From Sipunculus nudus (taxonomy: Eukaryota > Annelida > Sipuncula > Golfingiida > Sipunculidae): DNA of 64,000 bases. This document shows positions 23,460-34,300 of the stretch, in pieces; the stretch's first letter is position 1, and every line of letters starts with the position of its first letter. The stretch spans positions 46,813,676 to 46,877,675 of the forward strand of contig CM049311.1 of NCBI GenBank assembly GCA_026874595.1. The letters are read 5' to 3'. A program made the position numbers and the translations under genes. The notes below the pieces were generated by a model. That model was not told the DNA's origin. It was given only the letters and a program-made list of their open reading frames with translations, and did not search any database.

Positions 23460-24340
23460 GTCAGGGCGTACAGACCTCCACCAGAATCTCATTTGATATC
23501 AGTCATTGTTCACGTGTATGCGTTTCATTTGTGAACACTGTAAAGCTTCAGTAACACGAGTTCACCTTGCGAGTGGCAGAACAAATAAATACGAATGGGT
23601 GGCTTCCACACGGGGACAAAGGAATGGTCCTTTTCATAATTGTTTATTAGAGAATATATATTGTGGTGATGCTTATAACCTCCAAAATTAAATGGACTTT
23701 TGATATGTCTTTACCCTAACCCTCTACAAGTGTTAAGCAAAACATTTTTTCGTCTTTTCAGGAGGCGACCTGCAATCCCACTGACGCCCATTTCCATTAT
23801 ATCGCCTGTTTAGGAATTTTACTCTTTCAAAGTAAGGATTTTAAATTCATGCGCGAAACACACATGTCCACATGAATCTTTTAATAGGGAGCCCTTTTCC
23901 GTTGAGTGGACACAAAGAGCTGAGACATGATAACCATGGTTTTAATAGTTCGGCCGATTAGTGGGTTGTTTTCAAAATGGTTTTCAAAGGGAAGCCGTGG
24001 GGGGGGGGGGGGATTGCATACACTTCTAAGGGTCCTCAATCTCTTTGGGACTTTGAAACCCCCGCCAGAATCTTACTAATTAGTCGTTCGTTCATACGTG
24101 CACGTTTCATGTAAAACAATGTCATGGCCCAGAAACACGAGTTCACCAGGCGAATGGCAAAATAACTGCATACGAATGGGCGGCTTCTACTCGGGGACAA
24201 AAAATGGACTTTATAATTATTCCTTTGTGGAACTGTGATTATGGTACTTAAAAAATATATTATGGTGGTTCCGATTACCTCCAAAAATGTAATGGATTAT
24301 GAATGCAGATTTTACTCTACCCTTCCACAAATTTTCAGCA
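23460..24340. repeat. Direct repeat pair, ~580 bp apart, each beside a poly-G tract
   Basis: Bases about 23480-23740 match about 24065-24330. Shared landmarks are CCAGAATCT, AACACGAGTTCACC, ATACGAATGGG, GGCTTC, CGGGGACAAA, TTACCTCCAAAA or TAACCTCCAAAA, and the CTACAA/CCACAA...TTAAGCAA end. Both are preceded by a G tract (23347-23361 and 24000-24012). This is a tandem duplication of a dispersed repeat of about 580 bp. No coding content. Confidence 0.7.
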
Positions 24341-25370
24341 AGATCTGTATATTACATTTTGTGTTAATTTGATGAAAGACAATGCATCGAACCAAGGCTG
24401 AAGTGTTTTCTTTGCTTAATGCTTTCATCGAAATATGAACCTGCTTTTTTTTATCTGGGAGATTTGTCAATTTTGCATCAGACCAGCTTATTCCATGACA
24501 ATTTACAGTGCATAAACCAAAAATTTAATACTGTTGGAATACATTTTTCTGGGCCTATCTTTTTCACACTGGCAGCTATACGTTTTGCGTACAAGAGACT
24601 TTAACGACATATGCATGTGTATAAAATAACGCATGTGTCTGTTAACATGCCTTAGACTATACCCTCAATGAAGAAATGAAGCTGTCGGACATATGTTGTT
24701 TATTGGGAAAAAATTATTTTTTTGTGTGATTTCTGGAATAGAATAATTTTTCTTTCTCTGTTGATATTTTGGGGGAGAATGTTCCTGGAGAAATATAGTA
24801 GAAGTAATCTTTATATCATATAAGTGAAACACATGACAAAAGTTCCTGCAAAAACCTTACGATTAAAAAATGCCTCGTTTAGTTCCTATCAGCTTATTAC
24901 AAAAATATGCATCAGATAGAGCCGTGGATTTTCCACGGGAGCAGTTAGTTTATATTTAATGACAATAACATTTGAATCCTTCACGCTGTATTTAAACAGG
25001 AGATGTGGTGAGCAACACTTACTATTTTAGCAAGTTTTTTATACATAGCTAAAGAGGGCACCAATCACCATGGTAACCTACGTTATTTGCTTCTCTTAAC
25101 TCTCTTAAACTGCACCGGATTACTCAGGACCAGTCCTTGAAAAAATTGATATGACCAGGATCGCTCAGGACTCAATACTAGCAGTTCGATCCGTTACAGG
25201 TGCCGCAAATAGAGCGGACTGGACCGTTCTCGTCTCTTCTCGTTCACTCTGTTTGCGGCCTAGTTAAGACTGTGTGTACACTTCTATATAGTCTGCGCAT
25301 TCAAATTTAATGTCTGTACGCAGGTATAAAGCATTCCCTCACCAACTCAGCGTCTTAATACAGACGTTTA
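24341..25370. other. No gene recognised
   Basis: AT-rich DNA without motif-bearing ORFs; the 61-codon ORF at 24419-24604 is unsupported. Confidence 0.45.
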
Positions 25371-25375
25371 GCAGA

Positions 25376-25545
25376 AGCGGATCCGGGGGGGGGGGGGGGG
25401 GGGGGGGTCCAGATGGTTTGAGACAATATTTTGCGACCTGGACCCCCTTTTCCGGGCCTAGGGACTTTTTTTCGGGGGTTCCATTAATCCTCCTCCTGGA
25501 ACGGACCCCCTCCCTTTTCCTCAATCCTGGGTCCGCCTCTGTTAA
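25376..25545. mobile_element. Degenerate GGCGGATCC-type MITE with G23 tract
   Basis: It starts AGAAGCGGATCCGGGGGG and ends TGGGTCCGCCTCTG, an imperfect inverted repeat related to the MITE at 48428. A run of 23 G lies at 25385-25407. Proline- or glycine-rich ORFs over it are artefacts. Confidence 0.5.
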
Positions 25546-25559
25546 GTAATGTCTCAATT

Positions 25560-28500
25560 AACAGCCTGTTTCACCTTTTTTTCTAAGCAGAAAATCAGCG
25601 AAAAATGAACATTGTCATGCCAAAATCTTGAAAAACACGCGTTTAAGAAATATAGGTGCGGAATGAGTAACTGTTTTTACACACACTACCAACCTATATG
25701 TATCTCAAGATTCATCGAATAATACGCGTCAATTGCTCTAAAAATTATACAGTTGATAGACATATAAAACTTCTATAAGCCTCCCTTTTTAATTAAGATA
25801 TATCAACGGTGAAGGTCAAGGTAATCGAAAAACCTAAAAATATTATTTTGTTCATAACTTCGTCAAATATTATTCTATTCAGGTATGGTCACCTGTCATC
25901 CAGGTTGTGTCAGTATGACAGCATGTCTGTCTATTAGTCTGTTGTTGTTAACTTCTCTTGCCTGTTTGTTCTTTGGTCTGACATGTCATTCTAGAGTCCA
26001 TCTTGTTTAGCAATGCTTCTGAAAGGCATATAGTTAAAATAAAACCAAGAAATATATTCTGTCTGTCTGTCTGTCAGTTCGTCCGCGACTTTGTAGTATC
26101 AGCATTAATACATAAAAGTGTTATTGTTTCCTCTCTCCCAGAACAATGCTTATTCAAATTATTGTTTTCACTTGTTACCCCCCTCTCCCAGTCTTCCTGT
26201 CTGTATGTTACATATTATCTTCCTACAAGCGCTCGACCTATGGTCGTCTAGTTTATTTTTTTTTTACCAAGCCGCAGTGCGTGTTGTCTTGTGAAACACC
26301 GTCTGGTTGTGACATCTACCGACAAAAGAATGTATCATGTGTTCCTTTTTACTGAAACAGAAATGCAATCGAATGATGTGTCTCGTCAAAGTTAAAGTAA
26401 GATTATTAATATAGGGAGACAACCCGTTTTCATGGTGTGTGAGAGGAAGAAAAATTTGTTATTACCTGACAGTCTGAGAAAAATTGTTGGCCATGCCCGG
26501 GGTATACATATGAGAACGTGTAGAATGGTGACGGTCAACCGGTTCACAGGAAGACGCAGGTCACGGGATACGGTGATCATCATATGACTAACGCCTGAAA
26601 GGTTTGTCACGTGACAGGAATTGCACGACTAGAAATTTAATTACGACATGTCCTAGACAACACTCACCGAGCGCATGCCTCCGCCAGTGCCTCAACCGAC
26701 CCATCTCAAGATCTATCCCAAAATGAATTGATCCTCAAAAAAAGTTAGTCATTTGTTCCTTGGCTCTATAATATACACATCATTATAGTTAAAGTTTGGA
26801 GATGTTGACAAAGGCAATACTAGTATATAAACAAAGTTTAAGCCAGATTGTGCTCGTACAGCGTATAGCTTGCTGATTTCTGATATTTGGTATCGCGACC
26901 TGTAAATCTCCTCCCTTCTCATTAGCGACCCGATGACCTGTTACGTTAGTACTAGTACCATATTTTCTTGATCAGCCGCCGGGCCTTAAATTGTCGCGTG
27001 TCTTATTTAGTCGCCGGTGCAAAACAATGAGCCCGAAAGATAAACACCGGCCTTAAAAAGACACCGGTCTTGTTCAGAGGCGGGGTACAGAGTAGGTCCC
27101 ATGTTTGCCGCCAGATGTCGTTTCCCCTCACTCTAACTGTTGCATTTACCAGTCAGTTTTACCAGAGACTGTTGTATGAAATTTAGTTTGTGTTTGTGTT
27201 GATCTTTGTTTGTTTAATTCCTCTAAATTCCTTTTTTACATGCATGCCTCTTTGTATCCATATATACCTGATTCATCCATTTGATTAAAGCCTATCTCGG
27301 ATCCTTGTAAAAGCTACACAAATACAATGTCAGCAGTTAACACTGCTTTCAAGCTAAGTACAAATAGTACTTCTTGACACAAATAGTACAGCGTGGTACG
27401 GTGAGAGTCTACCTCACGGATGGTTGAACAGAACTGTTCAGATATGTTGGCACATATTTCTTGTGTGGGATAAAGACACCAAATGATGACATACACGTGT
27501 CAGGCGATAAAATTTGTAGCTTCTGTTACTCTTGTCGAAAACTATACATTCAGTGGAATATTCCTGGAAATACATATCGCATACCAGTATATACCAGGTC
27601 GGAAACGCGTGAATAGGCCTACGCTGTGTCAAGCTGAACCATTTAAAAGACTGGAGGAAAGTGTTATTAAAACGAATGACGCGGTTCTGTTATAGGTACC
27701 CCCCCCCCCCCGTATTTCGATGTAACCAATGTTCACAGTTGTATGTGGTGCATATTTAATAAAAGAGCAACATCGCTTTCAAAGGGATACAGTGTTACAT
27801 ACTGCACATTGTGTAAAATATACAGAACAGTCACATGGAACACGGGGGACCCTGGTTGCGAGATGACAACAACAAAATCTCTCGCTGTGATTCCTCGTAA
27901 ATTCTTTTTATGGTGGGTGATTGTGGTTATTGCGGGAGTCCCATATCCCATCTAAGCATATTTCGTGAACAGAAATCGTTTACCGGGGATGTTTTCAACT
28001 GGGTCCCAAAGTAGTGACAGGTGGGTATATTGTTTCGACGTGTTTTTTAGTTTTGTTCTTTTGAAAAAATGAATAAATAAACGCCCGGGCGTCTGATCAA
28101 GGAAATATGGTGACTGTCAATTCCAGGCATACCCCTTTTCTAAGGTTCTGATTGCATCAAAATGAAACTGTGAGAGTTAACCTTAAGGAAGAAGGAAATA
28201 AATTTTGAGATGATTTATATACACACATGTAGGACCTAGATAATAAATTTAGTTTTACGGAACCCTCCCTAAGTTTAAGCTTTCAAAATTTTCCCAAAGC
28301 CAAGCTAAATTTTATCGAAATCCATACAGAAATTTAGGAGTTGTTACAAGAACAAACGCACAAACCACGGGGATATCGTACACCCCCTTCCTAAGCCGGA
28401 GATAATTATTAGAAAATGACATATTCGCTGGCGACGTTTTTTTTTTTAAATTTGCCTGCGTGATGAAACAACTAGAAAGCTCTCAGTGTTGCATCTTGTC

Positions 28501-29990
28501 TGTTTCTGCACTTTAACACGACACACCGATTATGCTTACACCGTGATAGCACCATTATTGTATTTCTTAATTGATACACCCGAAAACAGAGAAAAATGTC
28601 CAAACTCGCATTGCTTCATTCGGAACCTTCTTGACAAAAGAGAAAAGGTAAAATTAGTTTCCAGGTTTTCCTTTAAATGTAATCCATCCACTCTCAGCAA
28701 ATTTTCTTCGGCCCAGTCCAACCATATATGTGGCTTTGAGTAACAACAATCAAGTCCACTGTGTACACACATGTTCATTTACTCCAGTCGTCCATGTTGT
28801 TCTAGAAACTTATTACTATAAATATACCTTGAAGTATATAGTTATAATGGTGGCACGTATTGGGCGACACCTGATGGAATTGCCTACCGTGAGACACCAT
28901 CCCATTCTATTTGTGGTTCCACCAGAAGGGTCTGTGTTCATCCCTTCTGTTCGTGTGCGTGTGTGTGCTTGTATGTGTGTTAGTTCACAATATAGATACA
29001 CAACCATGTATGGAATATCATGAAATTTGCAAATGATTTCGGGAATGGTCCAATGAAGAAACGATAAGATTTTGGTGTAGATCTGGCACATGATCCGGAT
29101 TCAGGAACGTCATCAAGGAATATTCACAAATGTAAAGTCACCTGTACACTGTACACCTGGGGATATGATCCAAAGAAGTGAATGCAAACATGGTTTTAGG
29201 AACATTTCACAAAAGGGACACTACATGGCGAAGGCTTGCATCCCTGAGAATGCCAATTTGATGCAGTCTGAGGACAAACACTGGCTATACCATATAATTA
29301 TGTCACGTAATGAAAGAATACGACATGACAGTTCTACAGCATCGCTTCTAGAGCTCACAGCTGTGATTCTTATCTGTAAAATCAAACACAGGAAACAGAA
29401 ATAAAACAAATGCCGAGAAATAAGAGCAGTAAGTTATATAAAAAAAACCCATTAAAATAGGTGTCTTTCACTGCTCTGTTTCAGGTAAGTGGGCCCTCTC
29501 ACTGAACTACATGTCAGTTTACATCCTGACTCATACAAACAACCTAATGTGTCAGGAGGACGCTAACAAGCTTGTAATATTTTTGTTATCGATAATTAAT
29601 GATCCGTAACACAACGTAAGACCATATAATGAAGATTTTCTTCACAGTAGTAGGTTGTATTCACAAACATCTAACAGGTGATCTTCGATTGGTTTCTACT
29701 CAAGTGACCCGGTACACACACTTGTTCAGTGGAGCATGACACCAGTCTATTATTTCTGCCGTAAGAAAACCAAAAACCTCAGAAGCATCAGAAACGGCAT
29801 CAAGTACATACTTGATGGATGTTCGGTAACGACTATATTTAGATTCCAACATCCGCACTACAGCACAGCTGATGTTTTCCTCGGATTTAATTGACGAGCA
29901 CACCCTTACGTGGATATATGTAACGTTTAAAATACGGCCTCATGAACATATTTACTTGAACTATCAGGAGCGGTTTCATGGCAGAGTCAC
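25560..29990. other. 4.4 kb between genes B and C, no supported gene
   Basis: It contains low-copy repeat pieces (27350-27425, related to 7603-7690), a C tract near 27701 and many small ORFs without motifs. The ORF at 27743-27955 ends in a possible membrane helix (FFLWWVIVVIAGV), but has no splice context or similarity to the receptor exons. The right end should contain the gene C promoter. A CAG/GTAAGT junction at 29484 is noted separately. Confidence 0.45.
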
Positions 29991-30045
29991 TGTAAGACAG
30001 GTGTGGTGCATCCGTGACACTGTAATCACCAACACGACAAGGGAA

Positions 30046-30091
30046 ATGTTACTTCTGTACATGCTGACAGTGCTGTTAACTGGAGTTTCTG
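30046..30091 (+). CDS. Gene C exon 1: signal peptide
   Basis: MLLLYMLTVLLTGVS, a hydrophobic leader of 15 codons plus one base, then TCTG/gtaagt. GAAATGT gives a purine at -3. It matches the exon-1 design of genes A and B. Confidence 0.85.
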
Positions 30092-31282
30092 GTAAGTGTA
30101 AATAATACTATAAAATAATGTAATGTATATGTAATATCTTATTAATAAGTGAGAGAAAAACTGCAAAATACTGATTAGCAAAGCAAGACAATATATTATT
30201 CAATCCTCGATATTGCTTGTATCACGACTCAAGTAGGCTTACCAGCCCAATAATCATTGTCTATACTGAGCCGGGTTGTCACGGCGACATCCAGCCATTC
30301 CCTGACGCCCGTGTTCAGTACATTAAATTTTCATCATAATCTTTTAAAACCTGGACGTTATAACATTTAGCTCGTTATTGTTTTATTAGGTTCATATATT
30401 GTTACGGAACCTAATATCAACAGATCACGTAGTCGTGACGAACATAAATTTTGCGATGGAGATAAAAAAAATCAGATTCTGTAACACTAGGCAGCGTGAA
30501 ATGTCTAGGGGAATGAATAAAGAAGTCAGTGTTTTTTTGTTAACAAATTCCCTAAAACAACCCTAACATAACAATACACTAAATCAATACAATTATACAG
30601 TATAACAACAGTACAACAGTAAATCAATACAAGTATATAAATAAAGTGTACAGTACCTGGATACTACCACTGTCACAGCGACAACAAGTCCTTTATAACG
30701 TACAACCCAGATGAACAGTTCACATAAATCTTCTCAGAGAATAACAGTCCAGTTCATTCACAAAATCAATCCGTTGTAATCCAAAAGTGAAGTTCTTGTT
30801 ATAATCCCGAAAGCAAACTGAAGACTATATAAGATCCGTCACAAATTTAGAAGAAAATCTATAACTGCCGCAATTATCGGAAAAGGTCTCATCTGTGTCC
30901 GCTGGAATTTTTCTCTCCTCTCTCCCGGCTCAAAAACAGCCCCTTATTTATAACTTTTCACCTCAAGCCGAGATCTTTCCATTTCTTGACAATCCAAAGA
31001 ACCTATTAGTCCACACATTACAGGAAATATCTAGAACAACGAATACTGTGTTTCTACATATCAGGGTTCACACGTGAGCCGGCCCGGCTCGGCCAGGCGA
31101 GAAAGCCCCAGACTAGCATGACCGCTGTGTTTACACGTGGGCCGCACCCAGCCAAAGAACTGTAGAACAAAGAACGCTGTAGAATAGAGCCTGAGCCAAA
31201 TACGAATCAGAATGTCAACAGCACACAATAAAAAAAACCATATCAACAGCTCACAATAAAACAGACATCTGTAACAATATTA

Positions 31283-31337
<55 letters not shown>

Positions 31338-34300
31338 TATGTCTGGTATTAAAAGGCAGGGTGATAAATTCTTGATACTTTCTCACCAGATAAAATCCTG
31401 GTGCATAAATCACGCCTTGATAATACATTTAAAATATTCCTGCGTTTTAATCTTGATTGTCAAATAAATTATAAATGTTGATATCTTGTTTGTTACTTAT
31501 GCTATTTTACATCTGTTCTTTGTTGTTTAGGTGCTGCAGAAATTGATTTATGTGGCTCTAAAAGGATTACAAAGTCCGAAATCTCTATAGTTAAAAAGGC
31601 CGACCAAGACCACGACAAGATTCACTGTGACTGTTTTATTTATTCTCCCGGAAGCTTTGACTTGAGTATAACTTTGCGTCTCGCTGTAACTTATGCTGCC
31701 TGTGATGAACAATTTTTCATTTACCTCCACGGAGCCAAAGTCTTTCAAAGATGTTCTAATCCGCGGAGTATCACTGTCCTGGACAGTGTCGCCCCCTACC
31801 TACCAGCAGCCAGGGAGAGGGGATTCTGGATCACCTACCAAAACAAGTACAGGGCGCTGTCTGGTCAGCCAGGGTATGTTAATGTGACCGTCAGAGGTAC
31901 GTTATTATTTTAGGAAGGGCATCTTAAAATACTTTTCACGGGGCATTTACCTCCTTCTTCCCTTGTTATTTGGCAAGTTTGTCTGTTAACAGGACTAAGC
32001 AAAAATTACTGAGCAGTTTTCCACAAAACCATATTTACGAAGAAGCGAGACACAGGCCAGGATGGCCCCGTTTAATTTTGCTACGGATACAGGTACTAGC
32101 TATATAAACGATTAAATCTAGTGCGGTTGTTTTGTCTTGGGCTCTTGGTGGAGACATGCGGTTTTTACCGAGAACTAAACCAGTTATGCATGGTTACAGG
32201 CGATTGGGAGAACGCTTTCTAAACAAATGGAATATATGCATTCATATTTATTGATACAATAGAGTAGTATGTTCACAGCCAGGCCTCGGCCAGAAAGGTA
32301 TGCCTTGGTGTGTGTGTATGTGTGGTGAACATCCCACAATAAGGAACTCCATCATGCCACAGGTTTGCATTCCTTAGAATGCAAATATCTAGTTTTTCTC
32401 ATTATATTCACAAATTGGAGAGTAATGCTTAACCCCGTATATAAAAACGGCAATTTTAGAAAACAAATATGCTAGCCATTCAGATCTAAATTCAAACTGT
32501 TTGTTTGAGACTGCCTGTTACGGCCGTCAATTTTTCATTAGTATTTCATTTATTATTTAATGGCAACAGCTGAGACATGAAATGTCTCTTGAAAGCTTAG
32601 TTTTGCTGACCAAGATGTGTAAGATCAAAATCAAGCGCACCACTTATTGCTGTAACTTAATGCAATTTTATATAATGCTAATAGTAGCATGTTTCAGCTT
32701 CCAAATATAACAACGTGAACGTGTACTGTAACGAGAGAGGGGGCTCGGCAACCACACGGACAACAGTTCCTACTGACACGAGTCCCGGGAGGTCTCTGTC
32801 GACTACAAGAAATACCGGCTACAGGTCGAGCATCCCAACCTCAGAAGAAATTATAACAAGTGTGAACCGTCTCACGGTAGCTTTTACATCAACTTATAGA
32901 AAGCCCGTAAGCACCCAAATGTCTACCATTAACAATTTTACAACTGCTGACACGGTTAACGTTGCCACCATGAGGCCAGCGGTAAGTTTTAGTTCTCCAG
33001 CACACGGCAGATCCAGAGGTACCACCGAAAGGACGTCAGTAGCAACAACAGATCGACCGACCACGAGCACCAAAAGGCAAACCGTAATCTTACGGCGGTC
33101 ACCCTCGCGGTCAGGTGTCACGACAGCTGACCGGACTACAGGAAAGTTTTTAGTAACGTTCCCACCACCATCTCAGTCTAGCGCTGTAACAGACAGCAGT
33201 GCTAGCATATCCAACGGAAAGTCAGTTACAACATTAAGAACGCCTAAACCGACAACAGTTTCATTTGGAAGCAAAACTTTAATAACACTTATAAAACCCA
33301 GGTCAAAAGATAAACCAACAAAACAGCCTGGTTTAAAAAACAGAGGTAAAGTGAAAGAAGCCGGTGGTTCTGATGGGAACGATATGAAGGGAATTTTCAT
33401 CATTGTAATTTCCGTGGTTACCGCAGTGGCAGCTTTACTTGTAGTGGGAGCCATTATCATCTGGTGTTACAGGTAATACTCATATTTGTAGTGGCAGCCA
33501 TTATCATCTGGTGTTACAGGTAATACTCATATTTGTAGTGGCAGTCATGATCATCTGGTGTTACAGGTAATACTCATACTAGCAGTGGCAGCCATGATCA
33601 ACTGGTGTTACAGGTAATACTCGTATAGTAGTGGAAGCCATTATCAACTGGTGTTACAGGTAAAACTCATACTTTTAGTGGCAACTATTATCATCTGGTG
33701 GTACATGTAATATTCATACTTGTAGTGGCAGCCTTTATCATCTGGTGTAACAGGTAATTCTCAGACCTGTAGTGGCAGCCATTATCATCTGGTGTTACAG
33801 GTAAAACCCATACTTGTAGTGGCAGCCATTATCATCTGGTGTTACAGGTTATTCTTATACTTGTAGTGGCAGCCATTATCATCTGGTGTTACAGGTAATA
33901 CTTATACTTGTAGTGGCAGCCATTAACATCTCGTGTTACAGGTAAAACTCATACTTGTAGTGGCAGCCATTAACATCTGGTGTTACAGGTAAAACTCCTA
34001 CTTGTAGTGGCAGCCATTATCATCTGGTGTTACAGGTAATACTCCTACTTGTAGTGGCAGCCATTAACATCTGGTGTTACAGGTAAAACTCCTACTTGTA
34101 GTGGCAGCCATTATCATCTGGTGTTACAGGTAATACTCATACTTGTAGTGGCAGCCATTAACATCTGGTGTTACAGGTAAAACTCCTACTTGTAGTGGCA
34201 GCCATTATCATCTGGTGTTACAGGTAATACTCATACTTGTAGTGGCAGCCATTATCATCTGGTGTTACAGGTAAAACTCCTACTTGTAGTGTCAGCCATT

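Noticed and set aside
27743-27955. Possible decayed fourth receptor (Cys-containing ORF ending in a helix)
   Set aside because: Cysteine spacing and exon borders do not match genes A-C, and no signal or ectodomain exon lies nearby.
28486-28778. Overlapping ORFs of 80-85 codons on both strands
   Set aside because: Mutual shadows with no motifs, splice context or repeat identity.
33173-33460. 95-codon minus-strand ORF (and 32894-33121)
   Set aside because: Antisense shadow of the gene C stalk, whose codon bias keeps the complement open.
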